Source of the DNA: Alphaproteobacteria bacterium
GTDB taxonomy: Bacteria; Pseudomonadota; Alphaproteobacteria; Micropepsales; Micropepsaceae
Assembly (NCBI GenBank): GCA_028871345.1
Contig: JAGWNK010000009.1
Span: forward strand, 1 to 64,000
DNA length: 64,000 nucleotides
Reading direction: 5' to 3'
Shown: in pieces, positions 18,486 to 27,528 of the stretch
Layout of the letters: each line of letters begins with the position of its first letter
How positions within the stretch are numbered: position 1 is the stretch's first letter
Translations under genes and position numbers: made by a program
Notes under the pieces: model-generated
Seen by the model: only the letters and a program-made list of their open reading frames with translations
Databases searched by the model: none
Told to the model about the DNA's origin: nothing

Positions 18486-19793
18486 TCAGGCCGTCCCCAG
18501 CACCCGCGCGAAGGTCGCATCGACCTGCTTGAAGTGATAGGCGAGGTCGAACAGCCCTTCGAGCTCCTCGGCCGAGAGCGCCTTGGTCACGTCGGGGTCG
18601 GCCTTCAAGAGTTCGAGCAGCGTGCCTTCGCCGTTCCAGGCGCGCATGGCGTTCTTCTGCACCAGGCGATAGGAGTCCTCGCGCGCCACGCCTTTCTGGG
18701 TCAGGGCCAAAAGCACGCGCTGGCTGTGCACCAGGCCTCGGGTGCGCTCGAGGTTCTCCCTCATGCGCGCGGGATAGACCACGAGCTTCTCGATGATGCC
18801 CGCCGTGCGGTCGAGCGCGAAGTCGAGGGTGATGGTGGCGTCCGGCCCGATGAAGCGCTCCACCGAGGAATGCGAGATGTCGCGCTCGTGCCACAGCGCC
18901 ACGTTCTCCAGCGCCGGCACCACGGCCGAGCGCACCATGCGCGCCAGGCCGACGACGTTCTCGCTCAACACGGGGTTGCGCTTGTGGGGCATCGACGAAG
19001 AGCCCTTCTGTCCCTTGGAGAAGAATTCCTCCGCCTCAAGAACTTCCGTACGCTGAAGATGGCGGATTTCCACCGCCAGCCGCTCCAGCGACGAGGCGAC
19101 GACGCCCAGCGCCGCGAAGAACGCCGCGTGGCGGTCGCGCGGAATGACCTGCGTCGACACCGGCTCGACCGCGAGCCCCAGGGCCTTGGCGACATGGGCC
19201 TCGACGCGCGGATCGACCGAGGCGAAGGTGCCCACCGGCCCCGAGATGGCGCAGGTGGCGATCTCGGCCTTCGCCGCTTCCAGCCGGGCGCGGGCGCGCT
19301 GGAACTCGGCGTAATAGCCGAGCAGCTTCAGCCCGAAGGTGGTGGGTTCGGCATGGATGCCGTGGCTGCGCCCGATGGTGGGCGTGTGCTTGTGCTCGAG
19401 CGCGCGCGCCTTCAGCGCCGCCAGCAGCTTGTCGACGTCGGCGATCAGGATGTCGCTGGCGCGCGTGAGCTGCACCGCCAGGCACGTGTCGAGCACGTCC
19501 GACGAGGTCATGCCTTGGTGCACGAAGCGCGCCTCGGGGCCGACGATCTCCGACAGATGCGTCAGGAAGGCGATGACGTCGTGCTTGACCTCGCGCTCGA
19601 TCTCGTCGATGCGCGCCACGTCGAATTTGGCGGTGCGCCCTTTCGCCCAGATGGCGGCGGCCGCCGCCTTGGGCACCACGCCGAGCTCGGCCATGGCGTC
19701 GGCGGCGTGCGCCTCGATTTCGAACCAGATGCGGAAGCGGGTTTCGGCCGACCAGACGGCCGTCATTGCGGGGCGGGCGTAGCGCGGGATCAT
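18486..19793 (-). CDS. purB: Adenylosuccinate lyase PurB
   Basis: 435 residues, normal length. It cleaves SAICAR and adenylosuccinate. The family signature GSSSMPHKRNPVLSE is intact; the N-terminal HQGMTSSDVLDTCLAVQL and IGRSHGIHAEPTTFGLK carry active-site histidines. It starts 9 bp after the stop of the ABC ATPase gene, so it probably shares that transcript. Confidence 0.97.
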   Translation of the reverse strand: MIPRYARPAMTAVWSAETRFRIWFEIEAHAADAMAELGVVPKAAAAAIWAKGRTAKFDVARIDEIEREVKHDVIAFLTHLSEIVGPEARFVHQGMTSSDVLDTCLAVQLTRASDILIADVDKLLAALKARALEHKHTPTIGRSHGIHAEPTTFGLKLLGYYAEFQRARARLEAAKAEIATCAISGPVGTFASVDPRVEAHVAKALGLAVEPVSTQVIPRDRHAAFFAALGVVASSLERLAVEIRHLQRTEVLEAEEFFSKGQKGSSSMPHKRNPVLSENVVGLARMVRSAVVPALENVALWHERDISHSSVERFIGPDATITLDFALDRTAGIIEKLVVYPARMRENLERTRGLVHSQRVLLALTQKGVAREDSYRLVQKNAMRAWNGEGTLLELLKADPDVTKALSAEELEGLFDLAYHFKQVDATFARVLGTA

Positions 19794-19802
19794 GGGGTTC
19801 TT

Positions 19803-21398
19803 CTAGACCGAAGCCGTCGCCTGGGAAAGGTCGGGCGCGCCCAGCGTCACCGCTTCGATCAGCTCGCGCGTCGCCGGCTGCTTGGGCTCGCGCAGGATGT
19901 CGACGATGGGGCCGCGCTCCACGATCTTGCCGGCCTTGAACACCATGGCGTCGTCGGCCAGCGCCTGGGCCACCGTGAAATCCGAGGTGATGACGAGGAA
20001 GGCCGAACCCTGGGTGACGCGGAAATCCTTCAGCACTTCGCGCATGATGGTCTGGGCGAAGGCGTCCAGCCCGAGCAGCGGCTCGTCCACCACGGTCAGC
20101 AGCGGGGCGCCGACGATGGCGCGCGCCACCTGCAGGCGGCGCTTGTCGAAGGCGCTCAGCGTGCCCGCTATGCGCCGGCCGTTGTGCGAGGCCAGCCCCA
20201 CGCGCTTCAGCGCCCCTTCGCGGTACCCCGACACCAGGTCGCGCGACAGGTCGAGATGGGCGCGCAGCGGTTCGTCCACCGTGTCCCACAGGCTCATGCG
20301 CGGGTCGAGCGCCTCGTCGGTGCCGGTGATGAAGGCGACGCGCCGGCGCAGCCGCTCCACCATCGCTTCCGACAGGATGTTGAGATCGACGGCGTCGAAC
20401 ACCACGCGGCCCGCAGGCGCACGCTCCAGGCCCAGAAGCGCGCGCATCAGCCGGCGCCGCCCCGATCCTTCCTCGCCCACCAGCGCCAGCGAGGCGCCGC
20501 GGCGCAGTTCGAAGGACAGCGTCTCGCGCGACGCATGTTCCTCGGCGGGATCGGGCAGGCGCAGCATCAGGCCGTGCACCTGCAGCAGCGGCTGGCCGCG
20601 CGCCGTCTTGCGCTTGGGCCGTTCGAGGGAGAGCAGGGGCATCGCCTGGTAGAGCGTGCGCGTGTAGGCATGGGCGTGCCCGCTCATCAGCCGCGGCGCG
20701 TCGCCTTCCTCCACGATCTTGCCCTGGCGCATGACGAGGATGCGGGCATCGAGTCTTGCCGTAGGCTGCAGGCCGCCCGTGATGTAGAGCAGCGTGAAGC
20801 CGAGGCGCTTGCGTTCCTCGTTGAGCGCGTGCAGCAGCGCCTTCACCGCGATGGGCCCCAGGTCGGCGAAGGCATGGTCGGCCAGCACGAATTCGGGCGT
20901 CTGCGCCATCGCCGCGGCCAGCAGGCCCCAGGCCATCGACACCGGATCGAGCTGGGCCGGGGTGCAGTCGAGCAGCGCCGGCGTCGGCGCGCCCGCAAAG
21001 CGTTCGAGCGCCAGGCGCAGTTCCTCGCGGGCGCTGGCGAGCGGGGCGTTCAGCTTGCGCGCCACCACGCGGCTGAGCTGCGACAGCACGCTGGCTTGCG
21101 GCGCGAAGGGATGCGAGCGGGGGTTGGGAAGATAGGCGGTGCGCACCGGCGGGCGCAGCCGGCGGCTGGCGTGGCGCGGTTCGTGGCCGGCGAAACGGAT
21201 CGTCCCGCTGATCGCCTCGTTCCTGTCGGGAAAGCCGCCCAGCGCCCGCAACAGGGCTTCCTTGCCGCAGCCCGTCTCGCCGATCACCACGACGCTGTCG
21301 CCCGCCATCAGCGTCAGCGACAGGTGGTCGAGCTCGATCGTGCCCGATCGCGTCACGCAGAGATCGGAAATCTCGAGGAATGGGGCCGCCTCGTTCAT
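19803..21398 (-). CDS. Fused ABC ATPase with degenerate catalytic motifs
   Basis: 531 residues, two ABC domains in tandem (OppD-OppF or Dpp type). Domain 1 (about 8-240) has Walker A GETGCGKE (Thr/Ser replaced by Glu), Walker B VLADHAFAD (the catalytic Glu position reads His) and no LSGGQ. Domain 2 (about 272-500) has GEEGSGRRR (Lys replaced by Arg), an intact VVDEP, a degenerate signature LSAFDKRR, and ITSD where the switch histidine is expected. ATG 21398 overlaps the permease stop (ATGA) and has GGAGGAAGGGGAG upstream. Probably the energising or regulatory subunit of the two permeases, but ATP hydrolysis is doubtful. Confidence 0.8.
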   Translation of the reverse strand: MNEAAPFLEISDLCVTRSGTIELDHLSLTLMAGDSVVVIGETGCGKEALLRALGGFPDRNEAISGTIRFAGHEPRHASRRLRPPVRTAYLPNPRSHPFAPQASVLSQLSRVVARKLNAPLASAREELRLALERFAGAPTPALLDCTPAQLDPVSMAWGLLAAAMAQTPEFVLADHAFADLGPIAVKALLHALNEERKRLGFTLLYITGGLQPTARLDARILVMRQGKIVEEGDAPRLMSGHAHAYTRTLYQAMPLLSLERPKRKTARGQPLLQVHGLMLRLPDPAEEHASRETLSFELRRGASLALVGEEGSGRRRLMRALLGLERAPAGRVVFDAVDLNILSEAMVERLRRRVAFITGTDEALDPRMSLWDTVDEPLRAHLDLSRDLVSGYREGALKRVGLASHNGRRIAGTLSAFDKRRLQVARAIVGAPLLTVVDEPLLGLDAFAQTIMREVLKDFRVTQGSAFLVITSDFTVAQALADDAMVFKAGKIVERGPIVDILREPKQPATRELIEAVTLGAPDLSQATASV

Positions 21399-22204
21399 GG
21401 CCGCTCCCCTTCCTCCAGCCCGGCCGCCATGCGGGCGAAGAAGATCAGTGCGATCAGCGCCACGGCGGGAAAGCTCGCCGTCCACCAGGCCGAAAGATAG
21501 GTCGTCTTGGCGGCGGCGATCATCAGGCCGAGATCGCGCGCCGGCGGCGTCGCGCCGAAGCCGAGGAAGCTCACGGTCGACAGGATGATGGTCACCGCCG
21601 CCAGGGCGCGCGCCGCCACCGAGGCCAGCGTGTCGCGGAATTCGTAGATCAGGTCGCGCCGCAACAGCGTCGCCGCCGCGATGCCGCTGGCGCGCGCGTA
21701 ATAGGCGTGGGACGATTGCGTGTCGACGCGATCGAAGGCCCGCACGAAGGCCAGGGGCGCCGCCGCCAGTCCCGCCGCCAGAGGTGCCAGGCCGCGCGAG
21801 CTCAGTCCGATGATGATGATGGCGATGAGCAGGGCGGGCACCGCGGCGAAGACCCCGATAATGCCGCGCGCGGATTGTCCCAGCGGCCGGGGCAGGCGCG
21901 CGGCGACCGCGCCGGCAAGGCCGCCCAGGATGATGGCGACGAGAGCGGCGATCAGGGCATGTATCGTCGTCACCGAAAGCCCGTGCAAGGTCTCGCTCAA
22001 CAGGTCACGTCCCAGCAGATCGGTGCCGAAGGGATGATCCGCCGAAGGGGCCTCGAGCATGGCGCCCATGCCCACCGCGCCGGCCGGGGCGCGCGCCAGG
22101 AAGTCGCTCAGCGCCACGGCGATGGCGATTAGGCCCAGGCCGCACCAGCCGGTGGCGCGCAGCAGGGTGCGCGCCAATGACGGCGAAATCGTCTGGGCGG
22201 GCAT
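21395..22204 (-). CDS. ABC permease, DppC/OppC-like
   Basis: 269 residues with about six hydrophobic segments. HPFGTDLLGRDLLSETLHGLSVT is the standard DppC periplasmic/TM entry block, and an EAA-like loop follows (YYARASGIAAATLLRRDLIYEF). It starts 2 bp after the DppB-like gene and overlaps the ATPase start. No solute-binding protein is encoded nearby, so the substrate (peptide-type by family) is unknown. Confidence 0.85.
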   Translation of the reverse strand: MPAQTISPSLARTLLRATGWCGLGLIAIAVALSDFLARAPAGAVGMGAMLEAPSADHPFGTDLLGRDLLSETLHGLSVTTIHALIAALVAIILGGLAGAVAARLPRPLGQSARGIIGVFAAVPALLIAIIIIGLSSRGLAPLAAGLAAAPLAFVRAFDRVDTQSSHAYYARASGIAAATLLRRDLIYEFRDTLASVAARALAAVTIILSTVSFLGFGATPPARDLGLMIAAAKTTYLSAWWTASFPAVALIALIFFARMAAGLEEGERP

Positions 22205-22206
22205 CG

Positions 22207-23079
22207 TCACGGCGCGTCCCCATGGGCGATGGCGTGGGCCGCGATGCGGCCGAGGAATTCCGCCAGCAGGGTGAGCGCGGCGAACACGGCCACGATCAGC
22301 GCCGCCATGTTCCAGTCCTCCAGCGCCACGGATTTGACGAACAGGTCCGCCGCGCCCGGACGGTGAAACACCCATTCCGCCACCACCGCCGCCGAGAACA
22401 GCGACAGCAGGATCTCGCCCGCGCTGGCGGCGAGGCCGGCCAGCACGCGGGGCACGACATAGATGCGTTCGATCTCCAAGAGCGAGAGCCCCATGCGCTT
22501 CAGGCCCGTGCGGAACGCTTCGCCCGAACTGAGCGACGCGGCGCGGCGCAGCGCAAGCTGCACGGCGGCCGCACCCGCGAAGCCCACGGTCAGCACGGCC
22601 GGGGCCGCCATCGGGAAGGCGCCGTCGGCGAAGATGCGCGCGTCCGCTGCGGCGTTGACGCTGACGGGCCAATGCAGCAGGTGCACCGCGCCGTAGGCGA
22701 TGGCGAGGCCGGCGCAGAACACGGGCACGGCCGTCACGAGCTGGGTCATGGGGGCGGCGGCGCGGCGCGCCGAACTGATGCTGAACAGGAAGCCGAGGGG
22801 CACGCCGACCAGCACCGCCAGAAATCCGCCGGTTCCCACCAGGGCCAGGGTGGCGGGCAGGTTGGCCGCCAACTCGCTGGCGGCGGGCAGGCCGCTGATG
22901 GCGCTGTGGCCGAAATCCAGGCGAACGAAATCGAACAGGCGATGGGAGGCGGCCGCCAGGAAGGGCAGTGGCCCGCGCGCGTGGGGCATGCCGACGGCGG
23001 AAACCGCCGCCGCAATCACCACCGCTCCCAGGAGGCCGAGCGCCAAGCGTCCCGCCTGACGGGCCGCATATTCGAGCAT
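22207..23079 (-). CDS. ABC permease, DppB/OppB-like
   Basis: 290 residues. Membrane segments near 10-30, 75-105, 110-135 and toward the C-terminus; LPATLALVGTGGFLAVLVGVPLG is the typical DppB second segment. The EAA-like loop is FRTGLKRMGLSLLEIERIY. First gene of a four-gene leftward run (dppB-like, dppC-like, fused ATPase, purB). GGGGA precedes the start. Confidence 0.82.
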   Translation of the reverse strand: MLEYAARQAGRLALGLLGAVVIAAAVSAVGMPHARGPLPFLAAASHRLFDFVRLDFGHSAISGLPAASELAANLPATLALVGTGGFLAVLVGVPLGFLFSISSARRAAAPMTQLVTAVPVFCAGLAIAYGAVHLLHWPVSVNAAADARIFADGAFPMAAPAVLTVGFAGAAAVQLALRRAASLSSGEAFRTGLKRMGLSLLEIERIYVVPRVLAGLAASAGEILLSLFSAAVVAEWVFHRPGAADLFVKSVALEDWNMAALIVAVFAALTLLAEFLGRIAAHAIAHGDAP

Positions 23080-23188
23080 GGAGTCCCCGCGCCAATCTGG
23101 CGCAACACTATCTGCCGGGCTGCGTTTTTGGACAAGCCGGATTCAGTTATCCACTGGCAATGTCACGCTATTTTGGAAGTTTGACGGC

Positions 23189-23746
23189 TCAGAGGACCTG
23201 CACCAGAAGCTCCGGTGTGAACGGTCTGGGCTCCGCCGGCGATGCGCCGGTGCGGGCCAGCGGCACGCCCCACCACCCCACGTCGCGCCAAGCTCCCGCC
23301 TTGAAGCCGACTTCGGGGTAGACGCCGATGAGCGCGAAACCGAAGGCTTCGTGCAAACCGACGCTGGCGGCGTTCGGCAAGGTGATGCCGGCGAAGGCCG
23401 CATGGAAACCCTGAAGCTTCAGGATCGGCAGCAGGACACTATAGAGGATGCGTCCGATCCCCTGCCGGTGGCGTTGCGGCGCGACATAGACCGTGACGTC
23501 GGTCGACCAACGATAGGCGGCACGCTCGCGGTGCGGACTGGCATAGGCGTAACCGAGCACCTGTTCGTCCTGCTCCAGCACCAGCCAGGGATGCCTTGGA
23601 AGGATCTTGGCGATCCGCTGGGCCAATTCCGCCGCGTCGGGCGGATCGATTTCGAACGACGCAACGCCGTCGCGCACATAGGGCGCATAGATCGCCGCGA
23701 GCGCCGAAGAATCCTCGGGTCTGGCGATGCGCACACGGCCGGCCAT
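23189..23746 (-). CDS. GNAT acetyltransferase, phosphinothricin (PAT)-like
   Basis: 185 residues. Family blocks DGVASFEIDPPDAAEL, AYRWSTDVTVYV, QRHRQGIGRILYS (the acetyl-CoA loop, RxxGxG form), GITLPNAASVGLHEAFGF and VGWW match the Bar/Pat/MddA subfamily, which acetylates phosphinothricin or methionine sulfoximine/sulfone. Substrate here is not established. It is divergent from an XRE-cupin regulator 51 bp away, probably its controller. Confidence 0.88.
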   Translation of the reverse strand: MAGRVRIARPEDSSALAAIYAPYVRDGVASFEIDPPDAAELAQRIAKILPRHPWLVLEQDEQVLGYAYASPHRERAAYRWSTDVTVYVAPQRHRQGIGRILYSVLLPILKLQGFHAAFAGITLPNAASVGLHEAFGFALIGVYPEVGFKAGAWRDVGWWGVPLARTGASPAEPRPFTPELLVQVL

Positions 23747-23797
23747 GCGTCCTCTCTGATCTTGACCGGCAACAGGATATCCACGATAGGATACAGC
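23747..23797. promoter_or_regulatory. Divergent promoter region GNAT / XRE-cupin
   Basis: 51 bp between two divergent starts. It holds TTGACC (23762-23767), GGATATCC (23775-23782) and two direct AGGATA copies 14 bp apart. These repeats are candidate operator half-sites for the adjacent regulator; the assignment is positional. Confidence 0.35.
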
Positions 23798-24367
23798 ATG
23801 TCAATTATAGAAGACGATTCGTCGGCCCATTTGGCGGCCCGCATCGCCCGGGAACGCGAATCGCGCGACTGGTCGCTCGCCGACCTCGCGGCCCGCTCGG
23901 GCGTCTCCAAGGCCATGCTGAGCAAGATCGAGCGCCGCCAGGCGAGCCCCACGGCGCTGATCATCGGCCGCATCGCCGCCGCCTTCGGGCTGACGCTGGC
24001 GACGCTGTTGACCGAACCGGAAGCAGGCGAGCCCCGCCTGCTGACGAAGGCGCGGCAGCCGGTGTGGGGCGATCCCGCCACCGGTTATGTGCGCCGGCAG
24101 GTCTATCTCAGCGCCGGCATGCCCGTAGAGCTGGTCGAGATCGAGCTGCCGCCCGCGGCCGCGGTTTCGTTCCCCGCGTCCACCTATGTCCTGACCCGCC
24201 ACGTGGTCTGGGTGCTGGAAGGCCGCCTCGTCATCGTCGAAGGCGACAGTCGCAGCGAACTGGCCGCTGGCGACCGTCTGGCCTTCGGTCCGCCCTCCGA
24301 CACCACGTTCCGCAACGAGGCCCGCACGCCTTGCCGCTATCTCGTGACGGTGCTGCGGACCAACTAG
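23798..24367 (+). CDS. XRE-cupin transcriptional regulator
   Basis: 189 residues. Helix-turn-helix at about 12-65 (LADLAARSGVSKAMLSKIER, then GRIAAAFGLTLATLL), then a C-terminal cupin-2 barrel (VWVLEGRLVIVEGDSR, LAAGDRLAFGP). Such proteins sense a small molecule in the cupin and often regulate an adjacent acetyltransferase gene, as is likely here. AGGAT lies 7 bp before the start. Confidence 0.87.
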   Translation: MSIIEDDSSAHLAARIARERESRDWSLADLAARSGVSKAMLSKIERRQASPTALIIGRIAAAFGLTLATLLTEPEAGEPRLLTKARQPVWGDPATGYVRRQVYLSAGMPVELVEIELPPAAAVSFPASTYVLTRHVVWVLEGRLVIVEGDSRSELAAGDRLAFGPPSDTTFRNEARTPCRYLVTVLRTN

Positions 24368-24375
24368 AGCGTGCT

Positions 24376-25080
24376 CTAAAGCAGCCCCAGCGCCTTGAAG
24401 CTCGCATGGCCGGAGCGGCCGACGACGACGTGGTCGTGCACTGTGATGCGCAAGGCCCGCGCCGCCTCCACCACTTCGCGCGTCATGTCGATGTCGGCGC
24501 GGCTGGGGGTGGGATCGCCACTGGGATGGTTGTGCACCAGGATCAGTGCGGAAGCGGAGAGCTGCAAGGCACGCTTGACGATCTCGCGCGGATAGACCGG
24601 CGTATGGTCGACGGTGCCGCTCGACTGCACTTCGTCGGCGACGAGCACGTTCTTGCGGTCGAGGAACAGGACGCGGAATTCCTCGGTCGGCGCCCGCGCC
24701 ATCGCGGCGGCGCAATAGTCGATCAGCGCCGGCCACGAGCTCAGCGCCGGCCGCCCTAAGACGCGCGTCTTCGACAGGCGCAGCGCCGCCGCTTCCACAA
24801 TCTTGAGCTGCGTGGCGATGGCCTCGCTCACCCCTTCGACTTCGAGCATGCGCTCGCGCGGCGCCGCGATGGTCTCGGCGAAGCTGCCGAAGCGGGCGAT
24901 CAGCGCCTTGGCCAGTGGTTTGACGTCGCGCCGCGGCACGGCGGCGAACAGCACCAGTTCCATCAGTTCGTAATCGGGCATGGCCTCGGCGCCGCCCATG
25001 AGGAAGCGCCCGCGCAGGCGTTCGCGATGACCAAGAAAATGAGGCGCATCTTGTGCGCCGCCCGAAACCTTCGGTGCCAT
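24376..25080 (-). CDS. radC: RadC family JAB/JAMM domain protein
   Basis: 234 residues. N-terminal HhH-like part ([21 protein letters not shown]), then the JAMM metal motif in [18 protein letters not shown] and an upstream glutamate in [12 protein letters not shown]. Named for DNA repair, but the family role is unsettled. I start at ATG 25080; an open frame to 25179 has no added domain. It lies immediately after an AGAGC(G/A)TG-type small palindrome at 24365-24378. Confidence 0.85.
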   Translation of the reverse strand: MAPKVSGGAQDAPHFLGHRERLRGRFLMGGAEAMPDYELMELVLFAAVPRRDVKPLAKALIARFGSFAETIAAPRERMLEVEGVSEAIATQLKIVEAAALRLSKTRVLGRPALSSWPALIDYCAAAMARAPTEEFRVLFLDRKNVLVADEVQSSGTVDHTPVYPREIVKRALQLSASALILVHNHPSGDPTPSRADIDMTREVVEAARALRITVHDHVVVGRSGHASFKALGLL

Positions 25081-25200
25081 GTCGCCGCCAGCGTTGTGGC
25101 CCGTCGCCGACCCTATCACAGGATGGCGCCCGCTCGCATCGGATGCCACATGGCCGAGGCCGCGATGCGTTCTCAGCAAGGTGGTCTCAATACGGCGGCC

Positions 25201-26034
25201 TTAGTAAGGCGGTTTGTGCAGCCCTTTGGGCGACAGCGTGAAGATCTCGACACCGTCCGCGGTCACGCCGATGGAGTGTTCGAACTGCGCCGACAACGAA
25301 CGGTCGCGGGTCACCGCGGTCCAGCCGTCGCTCAGTACCTTCACGCCATAGCCGCCGAGATTGATCATCGGCTCGATGGTGAAGAACATGCCCGGCTTCA
25401 GACCGATGCCGTGGCCAGCCTTGCCGTAATGCACGATGTTGGGCAGCGCATGAAACACCTTGCCCAGCCCGTGGCCGCAGAAATCGCGCACCACCGAGCA
25501 ATTCTCTTCGCCCTCGGCATAGGACTGGATGGCGTGGCCGATGTCGCCGGTGGTGGCGCCTGGCCGCACGGCGGCGATGCCGCGCAGCAGCGATTCATAG
25601 GTGATGTCGACGAGCCGCGCCGCTTTGCGCTTCACGTCGCCCACCAGGTACATGCGGCTGGTGTCGCCGTGCCAGCCGTCGAGCACCACGGTGACATCGA
25701 TGTTGACGATGTCGCCGTCGCGCAGTGCCTTGTCCGAGGGCATGCCGTGACAGACCACGTGGTTGATCGAGGTGCAGAGGGTGTAGCGGTAGCCGCGATA
25801 GCCCAGGCAGGCGGGGAGGGCGCCGTGGCTGACCGTGTAGTCATAGGCGAGCTTGTCGAGATAGGCCGTGGTGACCCCGGGCTTCACTTCGGGGGCCAGC
25901 AGGTCGAGCACCTCCGCCGCCAGCCGCCCGGCGCGGCGCATCCCTTCGAAATCCTTCTCGCCGTGCAGGGCTACGGCAAAATGGGCGCGGCGGGCCGCCT
26001 CGAAGACTTCGGCATCTTGCATCTGTGTCGGCAA
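25201..26034 (-). CDS. map: Methionine aminopeptidase type I
   Basis: 277 residues. Removes the N-terminal methionine from new proteins. Metal ligands are visible: D in NIDVTV, D in HGDTSRMY, H in GHGLGKVFH, E in TIEPM and E in FEHSIGV; the histidine in VVCHGMP lines the active site. About 25 extra N-terminal residues precede the usual core. It is 120 bp upstream of radC in the same direction. Confidence 0.96.
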   Translation of the reverse strand: MPTQMQDAEVFEAARRAHFAVALHGEKDFEGMRRAGRLAAEVLDLLAPEVKPGVTTAYLDKLAYDYTVSHGALPACLGYRGYRYTLCTSINHVVCHGMPSDKALRDGDIVNIDVTVVLDGWHGDTSRMYLVGDVKRKAARLVDITYESLLRGIAAVRPGATTGDIGHAIQSYAEGEENCSVVRDFCGHGLGKVFHALPNIVHYGKAGHGIGLKPGMFFTIEPMINLGGYGVKVLSDGWTAVTRDRSLSAQFEHSIGVTADGVEIFTLSPKGLHKPPY

Positions 26035-26190
26035 CAGGCTGGTGTTCGGGACTTAATCTAAGGCGCACGCTCGGACATTACCAGCACACCGCCCTGCGCT
26101 TTGTCGTATCCTGCCGTTGGTGAGGGTTCCCGGGCGGCCGCTCGGAACACGGGTTGAAACACGGTCCACGGCAAAGGCAGAGTGCGGGCG

Positions 26191-26931
26191 ATGAGCGAAA
26201 TCCCCTCCGCTGCGGTCCTGGTCATCGGTGACGAGATCCTCTCGGGCCGCACCCAGGACACCAACTCCTGCACCATTGCCCGTTTCCTCGCCTCGCTCGG
26301 CATCGACCTCAAGGAGGTCCGCGTCGTCGGCGACGTCGAGGCGGAGATCGTGGCGGCGGTGAACGCCCTGCGCGCGCGCTACCGCTACGTCTTCACCACG
26401 GGCGGCATCGGCCCCACCCATGACGACATCACCGCCGACGCCGTCGCCAAGGCGTTCGGTGTTGACATCGCCATCCATCCCGAGGCGCTGGCGATGTTGG
26501 CGGAGCGCATCAAGGACCTCAACGAGGCGCGCCGGCGCATGGCGCGCATCCCCGAGGGCGCCAGCCTGATCAAGAACAGCGTTTCCGCCGCGCCCGGCTT
26601 CCAGATCGGCAATGTTTTCGTCATGGCCGGGGTGCCCGGCATCATGCAGGCGATGCTGGAAGACGTGGCGCCTCGCCTGGCGCGCGGCACCCTGGTGCAC
26701 AGCCTGACCGTCACGGCGGCCATCGGCGAAGGCACGATCGCGGCCGGGCTCGCCAAGGTGCAGTTCGCCTTCCCCGGCGTCGCCATCGGCAGTTATCCTT
26801 ACTACCGCCCGGACGGCTTTGGTGTGAATCTGGTGGCGCGCGGACGCGATCGGGGCGCCGTGGAGAAAGCCGCGCAGGCCATCGAGGAGGTGGTACGCGA
26901 CTGCGGCGCAGAACCTTCCAGGAGCGCCTAA
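26191..26931 (+). CDS. CinA-N/MoCF molybdopterin-binding-like protein
   Basis: 246 residues, only the N-terminal half of classical CinA. The MoCF-binding fold is clear: VLVIGDEILSGRTQDTN, FTTGGIGPTHDDITADAVA and GVPGIM. These stand-alone forms are common in alphaproteobacteria and of uncertain function (COG1058 type; possible nucleotide pyrophosphatase activity by analogy). ATG 26191 chosen over a GTG at 26182. Confidence 0.85.
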   Translation: MSEIPSAAVLVIGDEILSGRTQDTNSCTIARFLASLGIDLKEVRVVGDVEAEIVAAVNALRARYRYVFTTGGIGPTHDDITADAVAKAFGVDIAIHPEALAMLAERIKDLNEARRRMARIPEGASLIKNSVSAAPGFQIGNVFVMAGVPGIMQAMLEDVAPRLARGTLVHSLTVTAAIGEGTIAAGLAKVQFAFPGVAIGSYPYYRPDGFGVNLVARGRDRGAVEKAAQAIEEVVRDCGAEPSRSA

Positions 26932-27112
26932 ACTTTTCCTAAAGCCCTGTCACAATATGAGAAAATGATGGCATTGCGCGTCAAAGCATGTAACGTTGAT
27001 GGCACAAGGGGGCGGCCGGTAGAACGGGCGCATTGGGGTTGGGTAATTGAACACGACAGGCAGGTGAGCGGCCGCGGCCGCTCTGTGTCCTGAAACTGTC
27101 GGGGAGTGGGCG

Positions 27113-27382
27113 ATGAAGCGGATCTTGGCGGCGGTTGCCGGCGGCATGGTGTTCGCCGCCGCCAGCGTTGCAGTGGCCGACAATCTTGCTTCCTCCAAGC
27201 AAACGGATTTCTTCGCGCCCGGCCGCCATCAGTTCTATGTCTGGTGCGCCGGCGGCGCCGACTACACCGCCGTGCAGAAGGGCCGCTCCGCCGAAGACGC
27301 CCAGATGAAGCTCTACAACGCCGTCAAGGCCGCGGGCCACGCCACCTGCTGGCCGGTGTGGCAGGGCCGGATTTCCGGTTAA
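27113..27382 (+). CDS. Small secreted protein, unknown
   Basis: 89 residues with a signal peptide (MKRILAAVAGGMVFAAASVAVA). The mature part has two cysteines (YVWCAGG, HATCWP) that could form a disulfide, and a repeat-free helical middle. GGGGAG lies 8 bp upstream of the ATG. No family recognised; periplasmic by prediction. Confidence 0.55.
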   Translation: MKRILAAVAGGMVFAAASVAVADNLASSKQTDFFAPGRHQFYVWCAGGADYTAVQKGRSAEDAQMKLYNAVKAAGHATCWPVWQGRISG

Positions 27383-27384
27383 GG

Positions 27385-27527
27385 TCCCCCCTCCGCTTCG
27401 CTCACTGCGTTCGCTCAGCGCCTCCCCCGTAAACGGCGGAGGAAAATCGTTGTATGCGCCGCGCCATCTTTCCTACCCCGTTTAAGGGGGGAGGCGATGA
27501 GCGAAGCGAATGAGGCGGAGGGGGGCG
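27385..27527. repeat. 143-bp inverted repeat before trmJ end
   Basis: Left arm CCCCCCTCCGC-TTCGCTCA and right arm TGAGCGAA-(CGAATGAG)-GCGGAGGGGGG enclose a GTAAACGGCGG/CCCCGTTTAAG centre. It is another member of the dispersed family and lies between convergent genes, where it may terminate both. Confidence 0.65.
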
Positions 27528-27528
27528 A

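Noticed and set aside
18019-18537. 172-codon frame before purB
   Set aside because: Begins with GTG lacking a ribosome binding site and overlaps purB antisense; composition is that of a shadow frame.
18354-21500. 1048-codon open frame antisense to purB and the ABC ATPase
   Set aside because: Shadow frame in high-GC DNA; composition (Arg, His, Gln) is typical of antisense artefacts.
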